Source: Bradyrhizobium canariense (GTDB lineage: Bacteria; Pseudomonadota; Alphaproteobacteria; Rhizobiales; Xanthobacteraceae). Taken from it: a stretch of 64,000 nucleotides of DNA. A program made the position numbers and the translations under genes. Below the pieces are notes generated by a model. That model was not told the origin of the DNA. It worked only from the letters and a program-made list of their open reading frames with translations, and made no database searches. Below are positions 23,538 through 33,463 of this stretch, one piece after another. Position 1 is the first letter of the stretch. Every line of letters starts with the position of its first letter. The stretch lies in NCBI RefSeq assembly GCF_018130465.1, contig NZ_JAFCKJ010000015.1, positions 1 to 64,000 on the forward strand, in the 5' to 3' direction.

Positions 23538-25481
23538 TCAACCGGCCTGCTTCACGCGCATGTACCATTCGACGAGCCGGCGAACCTGACGCTCGGTGTA
23601 GCCACGCTCCACCATGCGTGCGACGAACTCGCCGTGCTTCTTCTCCGTCTCGCCGTCCTTCTTCGACCCGAAGGAGATGACCGGAAGCAGATCCTCGACT
23701 TGGGAGAATATCCGCTTTTCGATCACATCGCGAATCTTCTCGTAGGAGATCCAGGTCGGATTCTTGCCACCGTTCTGGGCGCGGGACCGTAACGAGAATT
23801 TGACCACCTCGTTGCGGAAATCCTTCGGGTTGGCGATACCCGCCGGCTTCTCGATCTTGGTCAATTCCTGGTTCAAGAGTTCGCGATCAAGCAGCTGGCC
23901 GGTGTCGGCGTCCTTAAAATCCTGGTCCTCGATCCAGGCATCGGCGTAGTCGACGTAGCGGTCGAACAGGTTCTGGCCGTAATCCGAGTAGGATTCGAGA
24001 TAAGCCTTCTGGATCTCGTTGCCGATGAACTCGGCATAACGCGGTGCAAGGTCCGCCTTGATGAATTCGAGGTAGCGCTTCTCGACCTCCTCGGGCAGCT
24101 GCTCGCGCTTGATCGACTGCTCCAGCGCGTACATCAGATGCACGGCGTCGGCGGCGACCTCCTGCGGATCGTGGTTGAAGGTGGCAGCCAGGATCTTGAA
24201 GGCAAAGCGGGTGGAAACACCGTCCATGCCCTCGTCGACGCCGGCGGCCTCGCGATATTCCTGGACGCTGCGCGCCTTCGGATCGGTCTCCTTCAGGCTC
24301 TCGCCGTCGTAAACCCTCATCTTGGCGTACGTCGTCGAATTCTCGTGCTTGCGCAGGCGCGACATCACCGAGAACCGCGCCAGCGTCTCCAGCGTCGAGG
24401 GCGCGCAAGGCGCGGCCGCGAGCTCGGAACCCTGGATCAGCTTCTCGTAGATCTTCTGCTCTTCCGTGATCCGCAGGCAATAAGGCACCTTGATCACGCA
24501 GATGCGGTCGATGAAGGCCTCGTTGTTCTTGTTGGCCTTGAAGCTCGACCACTCGGCCTCGTTGGAGTGCGCGAGGATGACGCCGGTGAACGGGATCGCG
24601 CCGATGTTCTCGGTGCCGATGTAGTTGCCTTCCTGCGTCGCGGTGAGCAGCGGGTGCAGCATCTTGATCGGCGCCTTGAACATCTCGACGAACTCGAGCA
24701 CGCCCTGGTTGGCGCGGTTGAGGCCGCCGGAATAGCTGTAGGCGTCGGGATCGTTCTGCGCGTAGGTCTCGAGCATGCGGATATCGACCTTGCCGACCAG
24801 CGAGGAGATGTCCTGGTTGTTCTCGTCACCCGGCTCGGTCTTGGCGATCCCGATCTGGCGCAGCCGCGACGGCTGGATTTTTGCGACCCGAAACTGGGAA
24901 ATATCGCCACCGAAGGCTTCCAGCCGCTTGTAGCACCACGGGCTCATCAGGCCGGTGAGACGACGGCGCGGAATGCCGTATTTCTCTTCCAGCATCGGGC
25001 CGAGCTGATCCGGATCGAACAGGCTGAGCGGGCTTTCGAACACGGGCGAGAGTTCATCGCCGGCCTTGAGCACGTAGATTGGATGCACTTCCATCAGCGA
25101 CTTCAGCCGCTCGGCGAGCGAGGATTTGCCGCCGCCGACCGGGCCGAGCAAATAGAGGATCTGCTTGCGCTCCTCGAGGCCCTGCGCCGCGTGACGGAAG
25201 AAACCGACGATGCGCTCGATGGTTTCTTCCATGCCGTAGAAGCCGGCGAAGGCCGGATAGGTGCGGATCGTGCGGTTCAAAAAAATACGGCCAAGGCGTG
25301 GGTCCTTGGCCGTGTCAATCGTCTGAGGCTCACCGATCGCTGCTAGCAGTCGTTCGGCCGCGTTCGCGTATTTCATGGGATCGCTTCGACACGATTCCAG
25401 ATATTCCGCCATCGACATGTCGTGTTGGCTTCTCGCCTCGAACGACTTAGCGAAAGCGTTGAATAGAGAATCGTTATACAT
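23538..25481 (-). CDS. prkA: PrkA (YeaG) serine protein kinase
   Basis: A 647-residue PrkA: an AAA-type domain with Walker A LGPVGGGKSS at 112-121 followed by a C-terminal kinase-like region (from about residue 390). The N-terminal SFEARSQHDMSMAEYLESC segment is typical. PrkA/YeaG phosphorylates serine and is induced under starvation and stress; some members have also been reported as AAA proteases. It is the first gene of the operon with yeaH and spoVR, and a GGAAC-N17-CGTT promoter lies just upstream at 25516-25541, which ties it to the general stress response. Confidence 0.95.
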   Translation of the reverse strand: MYNDSLFNAFAKSFEARSQHDMSMAEYLESCRSDPMKYANAAERLLAAIGEPQTIDTAKDPRLGRIFLNRTIRTYPAFAGFYGMEETIERIVGFFRHAAQGLEERKQILYLLGPVGGGKSSLAERLKSLMEVHPIYVLKAGDELSPVFESPLSLFDPDQLGPMLEEKYGIPRRRLTGLMSPWCYKRLEAFGGDISQFRVAKIQPSRLRQIGIAKTEPGDENNQDISSLVGKVDIRMLETYAQNDPDAYSYSGGLNRANQGVLEFVEMFKAPIKMLHPLLTATQEGNYIGTENIGAIPFTGVILAHSNEAEWSSFKANKNNEAFIDRICVIKVPYCLRITEEQKIYEKLIQGSELAAAPCAPSTLETLARFSVMSRLRKHENSTTYAKMRVYDGESLKETDPKARSVQEYREAAGVDEGMDGVSTRFAFKILAATFNHDPQEVAADAVHLMYALEQSIKREQLPEEVEKRYLEFIKADLAPRYAEFIGNEIQKAYLESYSDYGQNLFDRYVDYADAWIEDQDFKDADTGQLLDRELLNQELTKIEKPAGIANPKDFRNEVVKFSLRSRAQNGGKNPTWISYEKIRDVIEKRIFSQVEDLLPVISFGSKKDGETEKKHGEFVARMVERGYTERQVRRLVEWYMRVKQAG

Positions 25482-25515
25482 GATCCCTCTCCGCGTGAGT
25501 TCCGCTACACAACTG

Positions 25516-25541
25516 AACGAAAGCAGCGACTGGACCGTTCC
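25516..25541 (-). promoter_or_regulatory. EcfG-type stress promoter of the prkA operon
   Basis: On the minus strand GGAAC (25541-25537) is followed after 17 bases by CGTT (25519-25516). This matches the GGAAC-N16/17-cGTT pattern of the alphaproteobacterial general stress sigma factor EcfG/RpoE2. The -10 element ends 35 bases before the prkA start codon, giving a plausible short leader. The rest of the 25482-25780 gap shows no gene. Confidence 0.7.
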
Positions 25542-25780
25542 TTAGCGCCACTCTCGAATCAGCGTGAGCACATGACGATCATTCGACACCCGGGCGCCTT
25601 CTCGGCGCAACGCACAACGTAGGCACAGGGTGAGTTACGAACAGGCACCTGCCTGATATTTGAGCGAATCTCCGTCTATATTGGCTCATTTCCAGAAAAT
25701 GTCACTCGCTCGCAACATCCGGGCGTTACCGGGTATGAGTCCGTCCGGCGCCGCAGCATAGCGGTCTGCGAACGGCGATC

Positions 25781-26422
25781 TTATGACGCTTGTACGGCGA
25801 AGCCTTGCGTGCTGCGTTCATCTTCCTGCTGCAATGCGGTGCGTGGACCGGCGGCAGCGTGACAGTCCCGGCAAGCGCGCAGCAGTGTATCAAAATCGGT
25901 CGCCAGGCCCTCCGACCGGATGACAACCCGGCCGTTCCGCCGATCGTCCTGCGCACAACGGGTCAAGCCGCGGATGGTGCAGAGCTGCCGCTGCAAGGCC
26001 GGCGTCGGGGTCAGCACGATCATCTTGCGCCCGCGGCATTCTTCAGCCGAAATCTCCGCGATCGAGTCCCACAGCAGAAATTCATTGCCGATGCGGAGAT
26101 CGCGAATGCCGTAGGGGGTGACGATCACCACCGGTCCCCGTTCGGAGGGGAGCATCCAGATCAGCCGACTGGTCATCAGGGCGAACACCACGACGCCGGC
26201 ATAGCCGACCGTCGTATCGTAATCGCCAAGAGCGTTCCACCAGTCCAAGGCGAGGGTTGCGCTGAGCAGCGTCATGGCGAAGCCCGCTACGACCAGCAGC
26301 CGCAGTTGGGTCGTACATGGACCGATTTCGAGATCGTGGGACGCATCGACGCATCCGGCCGACATGACCGATTGCGGGCTGTCTGTGACGGCGAGCGCCA
26401 GGCCGTCATGATGTGCGTGCAT
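25781..26422 (-). CDS. Membrane protein with PH-like domain
   Basis: A 213-residue protein with two membrane helices (about 43-60, LLVVAGFAMTLLSATLAL, and 72-90, VGYAGVVVFALMTSRLIWM) followed by a cytoplasmic domain with YGIRDLRIGNEFLLWDSIAE, which resembles the bacterial PH-like domains of STM3941-type proteins. Function is unknown. The start at 26422 is preferred because GGGGGAA lies just upstream; in-frame ATGs at 26458, 26443 and 26437 are possible. It is divergent from the transaldolase gene. Confidence 0.6.
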   Translation of the reverse strand: MHAHHDGLALAVTDSPQSVMSAGCVDASHDLEIGPCTTQLRLLVVAGFAMTLLSATLALDWWNALGDYDTTVGYAGVVVFALMTSRLIWMLPSERGPVVIVTPYGIRDLRIGNEFLLWDSIAEISAEECRGRKMIVLTPTPALQRQLCTIRGLTRCAQDDRRNGRVVIRSEGLATDFDTLLRACRDCHAAAGPRTALQQEDERSTQGFAVQAS

Positions 26423-26750
26423 GCTTTCCCCCAGCATGGCCATTCGCGACCGAGCCACGATGCATCAGGCGGACCGGAATCCGCTGATGGTACTCCGCAC
26501 AGCCACTAGCGGCGAGGCGAAGCAGCTGACGTTACGCAACGAGGCCCCGGCCGATTCCTCACGGCCAACGACTTTTTACGCAACTCGGCTCCTTCTACGC
26601 GGATCGCCATGACCGCGACGGAGTTACACTGGAGGGTATGACGCCCATACCCTTGATTGGTTCCCTCAAGGAAGCATGTAAGCTAGAGGATAGCGCGTCA
26701 GGACCGGCGCGGAAACCCCTCGCCCGCAGGCTTGGAGATAAATAAGCATC
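26423..26750. other. Divergent intergenic region before the sugar-phosphate operon
   Basis: This 328-bp gap must hold the promoters for the leftward PH-like gene and the rightward tal-pgi operon. I see a small stem (CCTTGA / TCAAGG at 26651-26671) and, on the minus strand, GGAAC-N16-CGTC (26664-26640), a weak match to a stress promoter. No gene is evident. Confidence 0.45.
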
Positions 26751-29600
26751 ATGAATCCCGTCAAAGAACTGGAAAAGCACGGACAAGCCGTCTGGCTGGA
26801 CTTCCTGGCCCGTGGCTTCATCGCCAAGGGCGACCTGAAGCGGCTGATCGACACCGACGGCGTCAAGGGCGTCACCTCCAATCCCTCGATCTTCGAGAAA
26901 GCGATCGGCAGCTCGGACGAGTACGACGCGCCGATCGGCAAGGCGCTGAAGCGCGGCGATCGGTCGGTCGCCGACCTGTTCGAGGCTGTCGCGGTCGAGG
27001 ACATCCAGAACGCCGCCGACGTGCTGCGCCCGGTCTATGACCGCCTCAAGGGCGGCGACGGCTATGTCAGCCTGGAAGTCTCGCCCTATCTGGCGATGGA
27101 CACCGCCGGCACGGTCGCCGAGGCACGGCGGCTCTGGAAGGACGTCGACCGCAAGAACCTGATGGTGAAGGTGCCGGCGACGCCGGAGGGCCTGCCGGCG
27201 ATCGAGCAGCTCATCGGCGACGGCATCAGCATCAACATCACGCTGTTGTTCTCCAAGGACGTCTATCTGCAAGTCGCCGAGGCCTATCTCGCCGGTCTGG
27301 AGACATACGTCGCTGGTGGCGGCGACCCCTCGCATGTGGCCAGCGTGGCGAGCTTTTTCGTCAGCCGCATCGACTCGGTGGTCGACAAGCAGCTCGACGA
27401 GAAGATCGCCCGCGCCAACGATCCGAGCGAGAAGGAACGGCTCGCCGCGCTGAAGGGCAAGGTCGCGATCGCCAACGCCAAGGTCGCCTACCAGGATTAC
27501 AAGCGCCTGTTCTCGGGTCCCCGCTGGGACAAGCTCGCGGCCAAGGGCGCCAAACCGCAGCGCATGCTGTGGGCCTCGACCGGCACCAAGAACAAGGACT
27601 ACAGCGACGTTCTCTATGTCGAGGAATTGATCGGTCCCGACACCATCAACACCGTGCCGCCCGCGACACTGGATGCGTTCCGCGACCACGGCACGCCGCG
27701 CGACAGCCTGGAAGAAAATGTCGACGATGCCCGCCGCGTGCTGGAAGAACTGGAGCGCTCCGGCGTCTCGCTCGATGCCATCACCGAGGAGCTCGTCAAG
27801 GACGGCGTCAAGCAGTTTGCGGACGCCGCCGACAAGCTCTATGGCGCGGTCGCCCACAAGCGCGCCACCGTGCTCGGGCCCGCGATCGACCGCCAGCTTC
27901 TCTCGCTCGGCGACGGTCTCGGCAAGGCCGTGGCCAAGAGCACCGAGGAATGGCGCGCGTCGGCAAAGATCCGCAGGCTGTGGCAGCGCGACAAATCGGT
28001 CTGGACCGGCACCGACGAGGACAAATGGCTCGGCTGGCTCGACAGCGCCGCCAAGGCCGACGTCGCCGACTACGAGGATTATGCAAGCCGCGTGAAGGGC
28101 CAGAAGTTCTCCGACGCCGTCGTGCTCGGCATGGGCGGGTCCAGCCTCGGCCCCGAGGTGCTGGCCGAGACGTTCGCACGGAAGTCCGGCTTCCCGAAGC
28201 TGCACGTGCTGGATTCCACCGATCCGGCGCAGGTGCGGGCGATGGAGGCCAGAATCGACATCGCCAACACCGTGTTCATCGTCTCCAGCAAGTCCGGCGG
28301 CACCACCGAACCGAATGCGATGAAGGATTATTTCCACGCGCGCGTCGCGCAGGCGGTCGGGCCGAAGGTCAAGACCGGCCATCGCTTCATCGCGGTCACC
28401 GATCCCGGATCGTCGCTGGAGAAGGCGGCGAAGACGCTGAACTATGCGCGCATCTTCCACGGCGAGCCCTCCATCGGTGGACGCTACTCGGTGCTCTCGC
28501 CGTTCGGCCTCGTGCCGGCGGCAACCGCGGGCATCGATATCAAGACCTTCGTCAAGCACGCGCTTGCGATGGCCCGCTCCTGCGGACCCGACGTGCCGCC
28601 AGCCGAGAACCCGGGCGTGCAGCTCGGCCTTGCCATGGGCCTCGCGGCGCTCGAAGGCCGCGACAAGGTGACGATCCTGTCGTCGAAGAAGATTGCCGAT
28701 TTCGGCGCCTGGGCCGAACAGCTCATCGCGGAATCGACCGGCAAGGATGGCAAGGGCCTGATCCCGATCGACGGCGAGCCGCTGGGCGAGCCCGCGATCT
28801 ACGGCAATGACCGGCTCTTCATCGACATCCGGATCGAGGGCGAAGCCGACGCCGCCCATGACTCGAAGCTTGCCGCGGTCGAAGCGGCCGGTCATCCCGT
28901 CGTGCGCATCGTGATGAAGTCGATCGACCATCTCGGCCAGGAGTTCTTCCGCTTCGAGATGGCGACGGCGGTGGCGGGCAGCATCCTCGGCATCAACCCG
29001 TTCGACCAGCCGGACGTGGAAGCGGCCAAGATCAAGACCCGAGAGCTCACCGCGTCGTTCGAAAGGACTGGCGTGCTGCCGGCCGAGCAGCCGGTGGTCA
29101 GCACCGCAGACGCCGATCTCTATACCGACGAGACCAATGCCGCGGCCCTGCGCGCCGCCGGCGCCAACGGCGATCTCACCTCATGGCTGAAGGCGCATCT
29201 GTCGCGCTCCAACCATGGCGATTATGTCGCCCTGCTCGGCTACATCGCGCGCGACAAGGCGACGATCGACGCACTGCAGACCATGCGGCTCGAAGTGCGC
29301 GAGAAGCGACATGTCGCAACCTGCGCCGAGTTCGGACCGCGCTTCCTGCACTCCACCGGGCAAGCCTACAAGGGCGGGCCCGACAGCGGCGTGTTCCTGC
29401 AGATCACCGCCGACGATGCCAAGGACTTGCCCGTGCCGGGCCAGAAGGCCAGCTTCGGTGTCATCAAGGCCGCGCAGGCGCGCGGCGACTTCGACGTGCT
29501 CACCGAGCGCGGCCGGCGCGCGCTGCGGGTCCACCTGAAGGGCGGGCTCAAGAAAGGTCTCGCGGCGCTCAACGCCGCGCTCACGGACGCACTGAACTAA
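26751..29600 (+). CDS. tal-pgi: Bifunctional transaldolase / glucose-6-phosphate isomerase
   Basis: A 949-residue fusion. The transaldolase part (about 1-370) moves a three-carbon unit between sugar phosphates; its Schiff-base lysine is Lys140 in [12 protein letters not shown], and [14 protein letters not shown] is the family signature. The isomerase part (about 390-949) interconverts glucose 6-phosphate and fructose 6-phosphate; [14 protein letters not shown] and [12 protein letters not shown] are its sugar-phosphate motifs. The fusion links the two ends of the pentose phosphate pathway. It heads an operon with gnd, zwf, pgl and gntK. Such fusions are known in Bradyrhizobium and some other bacteria. 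The ATG at 26751 gives the usual N-terminus [15 protein letters not shown]. Confidence 0.94.
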   Translation: MNPVKELEKHGQAVWLDFLARGFIAKGDLKRLIDTDGVKGVTSNPSIFEKAIGSSDEYDAPIGKALKRGDRSVADLFEAVAVEDIQNAADVLRPVYDRLKGGDGYVSLEVSPYLAMDTAGTVAEARRLWKDVDRKNLMVKVPATPEGLPAIEQLIGDGISINITLLFSKDVYLQVAEAYLAGLETYVAGGGDPSHVASVASFFVSRIDSVVDKQLDEKIARANDPSEKERLAALKGKVAIANAKVAYQDYKRLFSGPRWDKLAAKGAKPQRMLWASTGTKNKDYSDVLYVEELIGPDTINTVPPATLDAFRDHGTPRDSLEENVDDARRVLEELERSGVSLDAITEELVKDGVKQFADAADKLYGAVAHKRATVLGPAIDRQLLSLGDGLGKAVAKSTEEWRASAKIRRLWQRDKSVWTGTDEDKWLGWLDSAAKADVADYEDYASRVKGQKFSDAVVLGMGGSSLGPEVLAETFARKSGFPKLHVLDSTDPAQVRAMEARIDIANTVFIVSSKSGGTTEPNAMKDYFHARVAQAVGPKVKTGHRFIAVTDPGSSLEKAAKTLNYARIFHGEPSIGGRYSVLSPFGLVPAATAGIDIKTFVKHALAMARSCGPDVPPAENPGVQLGLAMGLAALEGRDKVTILSSKKIADFGAWAEQLIAESTGKDGKGLIPIDGEPLGEPAIYGNDRLFIDIRIEGEADAAHDSKLAAVEAAGHPVVRIVMKSIDHLGQEFFRFEMATAVAGSILGINPFDQPDVEAAKIKTRELTASFERTGVLPAEQPVVSTADADLYTDETNAAALRAAGANGDLTSWLKAHLSRSNHGDYVALLGYIARDKATIDALQTMRLEVREKRHVATCAEFGPRFLHSTGQAYKGGPDSGVFLQITADDAKDLPVPGQKASFGVIKAAQARGDFDVLTERGRRALRVHLKGGLKKGLAALNAALTDALN

Positions 29601-29613
29601 GGGAATCTCTCAG

Positions 29614-30612
29614 ATGCAACTCGGCATGATCGGCCTCGGCCGGATGGGCGGCAACATCGTTCGCCGGCTGATGCGCCACGGCCATTCGACCGTGGTCTAC
29701 GACAAGGACGCCAAGGCCGTCGCGGGCCTTGCCGCAGACGGTGCGACTGGTTCGGCGACGCTCGAGGAGTTCATTGCGAAACTGGAGCGGCCGCGCGCGG
29801 CCTGGGTGATGCTGCCCGCGGGGCGCATCACCGAGATGACGATCGACACGATCGCGGGCGCGATGCAGGAAGGCGACGTCATCATCGACGGCGGCAACAC
29901 GTTCTGGCAGGACGACGTCCGTCGCGGCAAGGCGCTGAAGGAGCGCGGCATCCACTATGTCGACGTCGGCACCTCCGGCGGCGTCTGGGGCCTCGACCGC
30001 GGCTATTGCATGATGATCGGCGGCGAGAAACAGGTGGTCGATCGGCTCGATCCGATCTTCGCCGCGCTCGCGCCAGGCGCCGGCGACATTCCACGCACGG
30101 AGGGACGTGAGGGGCGCGATCCCCGCATCGAGCAGGGCTACATCCATGCCGGCCCTGTCGGCGCCGGGCATTTCGTCAAGATGATCCACAACGGCATCGA
30201 ATACGGCCTGATGCAGGCCTATGCCGAAGGCTTCGACATCCTCAAGAACGCCAATATCGAGGCGCTGCCCGCGGATCATCGCTACGACTTCGATCTGGCC
30301 GACGTCGCCGAGGTGTGGCGGCGCGGCAGCGTGATCCCGTCCTGGCTGCTCGACCTTACGTCAACCGCGCTCGCGGATAGCCCTGCACTGGCGGAATATT
30401 CCGGCTTCGTCGAGGATTCCGGCGAAGGACGCTGGACCGTGAATGCGGCAATCGACGAGGCCGTGCCGGCCGAAGTCCTGACCGCGGCGCTCTACACACG
30501 TTTCCGTTCCCGTCGGGAACACACCTTCGCCGAAAAAATTCTCTCCGCGATGCGTGCGGGATTTGGCGGCCACAAGGAGCCGAAGCAGCCGGGCGCTTCG
30601 AAACCCAAATAA
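29614..30612 (+). CDS. gnd: 6-phosphogluconate dehydrogenase, decarboxylating (short type)
   Basis: A 332-residue enzyme that oxidises and decarboxylates 6-phosphogluconate to ribulose 5-phosphate. The length places it in the short YqeC/GndA group, which often prefers NAD+, not the 470-residue NADP+ group. [13 protein letters not shown] is the nucleotide-binding loop; the substrate motifs are [30 protein letters not shown] and [18 protein letters not shown], with the catalytic Lys in the last. It lies 13 bases after tal-pgi; zwf follows after 28. Confidence 0.93.
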   Translation: MQLGMIGLGRMGGNIVRRLMRHGHSTVVYDKDAKAVAGLAADGATGSATLEEFIAKLERPRAAWVMLPAGRITEMTIDTIAGAMQEGDVIIDGGNTFWQDDVRRGKALKERGIHYVDVGTSGGVWGLDRGYCMMIGGEKQVVDRLDPIFAALAPGAGDIPRTEGREGRDPRIEQGYIHAGPVGAGHFVKMIHNGIEYGLMQAYAEGFDILKNANIEALPADHRYDFDLADVAEVWRRGSVIPSWLLDLTSTALADSPALAEYSGFVEDSGEGRWTVNAAIDEAVPAEVLTAALYTRFRSRREHTFAEKILSAMRAGFGGHKEPKQPGASKPK

Positions 30613-30640
30613 GAACCAGCAAAGCGAAGGCCGACAATTC

Positions 30641-32152
30641 GTGACAAAAGACCCGCAAGCCAAGCGCAAGCCCGAAAATTGCGCCTTCGTCATCTTTGGT
30701 GTCACCGGCGATCTCACCCATCGCCTGGTGATGCCCTCGCTCTACAATCTCGCCGCCGAGCATTTGCTGCCCGAAAAATTCTGCGTGGTCGGCGTGGCCC
30801 GCAAGAGCCAGTCCGACGACGAGCTGCGCGACAGCCTGTTGAAGGGACTGCGCGAGTTTGCAACGCGCCCGGTCGACGACGACATCGCCCGCAAGCTGCT
30901 GCAATGCGTGACCTTCGTCGAGGCCGATCCGAAGGATCCCCCCTCGTTCGACCGTTTGCGCGAGCATCTGGATTCGCTGGAATGCGCTCAGGACACCGGC
31001 GGCAACCGGCTGTTCTATCTGGCAACGCCGCCTGCCGCGTTCGCGCCGACTGCGCGCGAGCTTGGCCGTACCGGCATGATGAAGCAGAACGGCGCGTGGC
31101 GGCGGCTCGTGATCGAAAAGCCGTTCGGCACCGACCTCGCCTCGGCGCGCGCGCTGAACGCCGAACTGCTGAAGATCATGGACGAGCAGCAGATCTACCG
31201 GATCGATCACTATCTCGGCAAGGAGACGGTGCAGAACATCCTGGTGCTGCGCTTTGCCAACGGCATGTTCGAGCCGATCTGGAATCGCAACCACATCGAC
31301 CACATCCAGATCACCGTGGAGGAGAAGCTCGGCGTCGGCCATCGCGGCGGCTTCTACGACGCCACCGGCGCGCTGCGCGACATGGTGCCGAACCATCTGT
31401 TCCAGCTGATGTCGCTGGTCGCGATGGAGCCGCCTGCCCGGTTCGATGCGCATTCCGTACGCTCCGAGAAGGCCGACGTGCTCAACTCGATCCAGCAGGC
31501 GAGCCGGGAGGAAGCGCTGAAAAATTCTGTCCGCGCGCAATATCTGGCAGGCCGCATCGGCGACGACGAGATCACGGACTATCGCAAGACCGAGGACGTC
31601 AAGCCCGGCAGCACCACCGAGACCTTTGTCGCGCTCAAGCTGATGATCGACAATTGGCGCTGGGCCGGCGTGCCCTTTTACCTGCGCACCGGCAAGGCGC
31701 TGGGTCACAAGCGGACGGAAGTGGCGATCAAATTCAAACAGGCGCCGCTGTCGATGTTCTCGGGCACTGACATCGACCGCCTGTCGCAGAACTTCTTGAC
31801 CATCGGCATCGCGCCGACCGAGACCATCGAGCTGCAGTTCAACGCCAAGATTCCCGGTCCGAGCATCACCATCGACGGCGTCGAGATGAAGTTCCGCTAT
31901 GGCGACTATTTCCGTGCCGATCCCTCGACCGGCTACGAGACGCTGATCTACGACTGCATGATCGGCGACAACATCCTGTTCCAGCGCGCCGACGGTATCG
32001 AGGCCGGCTGGCAGGCGGTGCAGCCGTTCCTGGACGCCTGGAAGAGTGAAGGCACCAACGGCATCGAGACCTATCAAGCCGGCAGCGACGGTCCGAAATG
32101 CGCCGACGAGCTGCTGCGGCGCGACGGGCGAAGCTGGCGGAAGTTTACGTGA
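30641..32152 (+). CDS. zwf: Glucose-6-phosphate 1-dehydrogenase
   Basis: A 503-residue enzyme that oxidises glucose 6-phosphate to 6-phosphogluconolactone, the entry step of the oxidative pentose phosphate and Entner-Doudoroff pathways. FVIFGVTGDLTHRLVMPSLY is the coenzyme-binding loop, EKPFGTDL a substrate segment and RIDHYLGKETVQN the active-site signature with its His. The start is taken as GTG at 30641 (MTKDPQAKRK), preceded by AAGG; an upstream in-frame ATG at 30554 overlaps gnd and is unlikely. The stop shares one base with the pgl start (TGATG). Confidence 0.95.
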   Translation: MTKDPQAKRKPENCAFVIFGVTGDLTHRLVMPSLYNLAAEHLLPEKFCVVGVARKSQSDDELRDSLLKGLREFATRPVDDDIARKLLQCVTFVEADPKDPPSFDRLREHLDSLECAQDTGGNRLFYLATPPAAFAPTARELGRTGMMKQNGAWRRLVIEKPFGTDLASARALNAELLKIMDEQQIYRIDHYLGKETVQNILVLRFANGMFEPIWNRNHIDHIQITVEEKLGVGHRGGFYDATGALRDMVPNHLFQLMSLVAMEPPARFDAHSVRSEKADVLNSIQQASREEALKNSVRAQYLAGRIGDDEITDYRKTEDVKPGSTTETFVALKLMIDNWRWAGVPFYLRTGKALGHKRTEVAIKFKQAPLSMFSGTDIDRLSQNFLTIGIAPTETIELQFNAKIPGPSITIDGVEMKFRYGDYFRADPSTGYETLIYDCMIGDNILFQRADGIEAGWQAVQPFLDAWKSEGTNGIETYQAGSDGPKCADELLRRDGRSWRKFT

Positions 32153-32901
32153 TGGCGGCGGCCATCCAGCCGAAGCTGATCGTCGCGGCCGATGCCGAGG
32201 CGCTGGCGCAAACCGCCGCCGAGCGGTTGATGGCGCGGATCGCGGCCAACCCCGGGCGGATCGCGATCTGCCTGACCGGCGGCTCGAGCCCGAAGAAGCT
32301 CTATCAGTTGCTCGGCAGCGATGCCTGGCGCGGCAGGATTCCGTGGGAGCGCGTGCACTGGTTCATCGGCGACGAGCGCTTCGTGCCCGAAAGCGATCCC
32401 CTCAACAACATGGCGGTCGCGCGCGCGACCTTTCTCGATCGCAATGCGCGCTCCGGCCATATTCACCCGATCCCGACGACGGCTGACAACCCTGACCAGA
32501 GCGCCGAGGCCTATGCGCGCGAGCTGCAGTCCTTCTACGGCGCGGAAAGCCTCGATCCGGCACGGCCACTGTTCGACATGGTCTTGATGGGCGCGGGCCC
32601 GGACGGCCACACGGCTTCGCTCTTCCCGGGCTATCCCGCGATCGAGGAGACCGGACGCTGGGTGGTCGGCGTCCCCAAGGCCAATGTTGCCCCCTTCGTG
32701 CCGCGGGTCTCGCTCACCCTGCCCGCGCTGGCGTCATGCCGCGAAATGCTGTTCGAGATTGCCGGGCACGACAAGCAGCCGATCTTGACGCGCCTGCTCA
32801 ATGGCGAGACTCTGCCGGCTGTACGCGCGCGCTCGAATGGTGAGACCGTCTGGCTGGTCGACCAGGCCGCGCTTCCGGAGGGAATTCGTGGGCCGCGTTG
32901 A
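32152..32901 (+). CDS. pgl: 6-phosphogluconolactonase
   Basis: A 249-residue hydrolase that opens 6-phosphogluconolactone to 6-phosphogluconate, the step after Zwf. Family motifs include ICLTGGSSPKKLYQLL, HWFIGDERFVPESDPLNN and LMGAGPDGHTASLFPG, the last with the catalytic His. Its ATG overlaps the zwf stop by one base and its end overlaps the gluconokinase start by 14, so zwf, pgl and gntK are translated as a block. A GTG three bases upstream is an alternative start. Confidence 0.94.
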   Translation: MAAAIQPKLIVAADAEALAQTAAERLMARIAANPGRIAICLTGGSSPKKLYQLLGSDAWRGRIPWERVHWFIGDERFVPESDPLNNMAVARATFLDRNARSGHIHPIPTTADNPDQSAEAYARELQSFYGAESLDPARPLFDMVLMGAGPDGHTASLFPGYPAIEETGRWVVGVPKANVAPFVPRVSLTLPALASCREMLFEIAGHDKQPILTRLLNGETLPAVRARSNGETVWLVDQAALPEGIRGPR

Positions 32902-33418
32902 AGCACCTTGTGCATTGATCGTGATGGGCGTGTCGGGCTCGGGCAAGAGCACGGTTGCAAAAGCGCTCGGCGAGCGCCTCGGCTGGCGTTTCGAGGACGG
33001 CGACAGCTTTCACCCCGCCAGCAATGTCGAGAAGATGCGGGCCGGCCATCCCCTCACCGACGAGGACCGCTGGCCCTGGCTCAACGCCATCGCCGACGAG
33101 ATCGCGCGGGTCTGTGACAAAGGCGAGCACGTCATCATCGCCTGCTCTGCGCTGAAGCACACTTATCGTGACGTGCTGCTGCGCGGACGCGACGACGTCC
33201 GCTTCGTCTTCCTGAGGGGCACGAAGGAGCTGATCGCCGCTCGCCTTGCGCAACGCAAGGGGCACTTCATGCCGCCCGGCCTGCTGACGAGCCAGTTCAA
33301 CACGCTGGAGCCGCCGGAGACTGGCGAGCACGTGATCACCGTCTCGATCGACGAATCCGTCGAAGCGATCGTGGACGGCGCGGTGCGGCAGCTGAAACTG
33401 GGCGGCGCGAAACGCTGA
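32888..33418 (+). CDS. gntK: Gluconokinase
   Basis: A 176-residue P-loop kinase that phosphorylates gluconate to 6-phosphogluconate. MGVSGSGKSTVAKAL is the Walker A motif; FEDGDSFHP, KMRAGHPLTDEDRWPWL and CSALKHTYRDVLR-like segments match the GntK family. The likely start is GTG at 32888, with GGAGGG directly upstream and 14 bases of overlap with pgl. By feeding 6-phosphogluconate it lets external gluconate enter the same pathway as glucose 6-phosphate. Confidence 0.92.
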   Translation: MGRVEAPCALIVMGVSGSGKSTVAKALGERLGWRFEDGDSFHPASNVEKMRAGHPLTDEDRWPWLNAIADEIARVCDKGEHVIIACSALKHTYRDVLLRGRDDVRFVFLRGTKELIAARLAQRKGHFMPPGLLTSQFNTLEPPETGEHVITVSIDESVEAIVDGAVRQLKLGGAKR

Positions 33419-33463
33419 GGCCAAACACCCAAGAAATACCCAAGAAACACTCAAGGGACTGCC

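Noticed and set aside
26640-26664. Possible EcfG promoter on the minus strand upstream of the PH-like gene
   Set aside because: GGAAC-N16-CGTC lacks the final T of the -10 and is about 220 bases from the start codon.
26595-28931. 778-codon open frame opposite tal-pgi
   Set aside because: Antisense shadow of a well-supported fusion enzyme; composition is that of reversed codons and no motif is visible.
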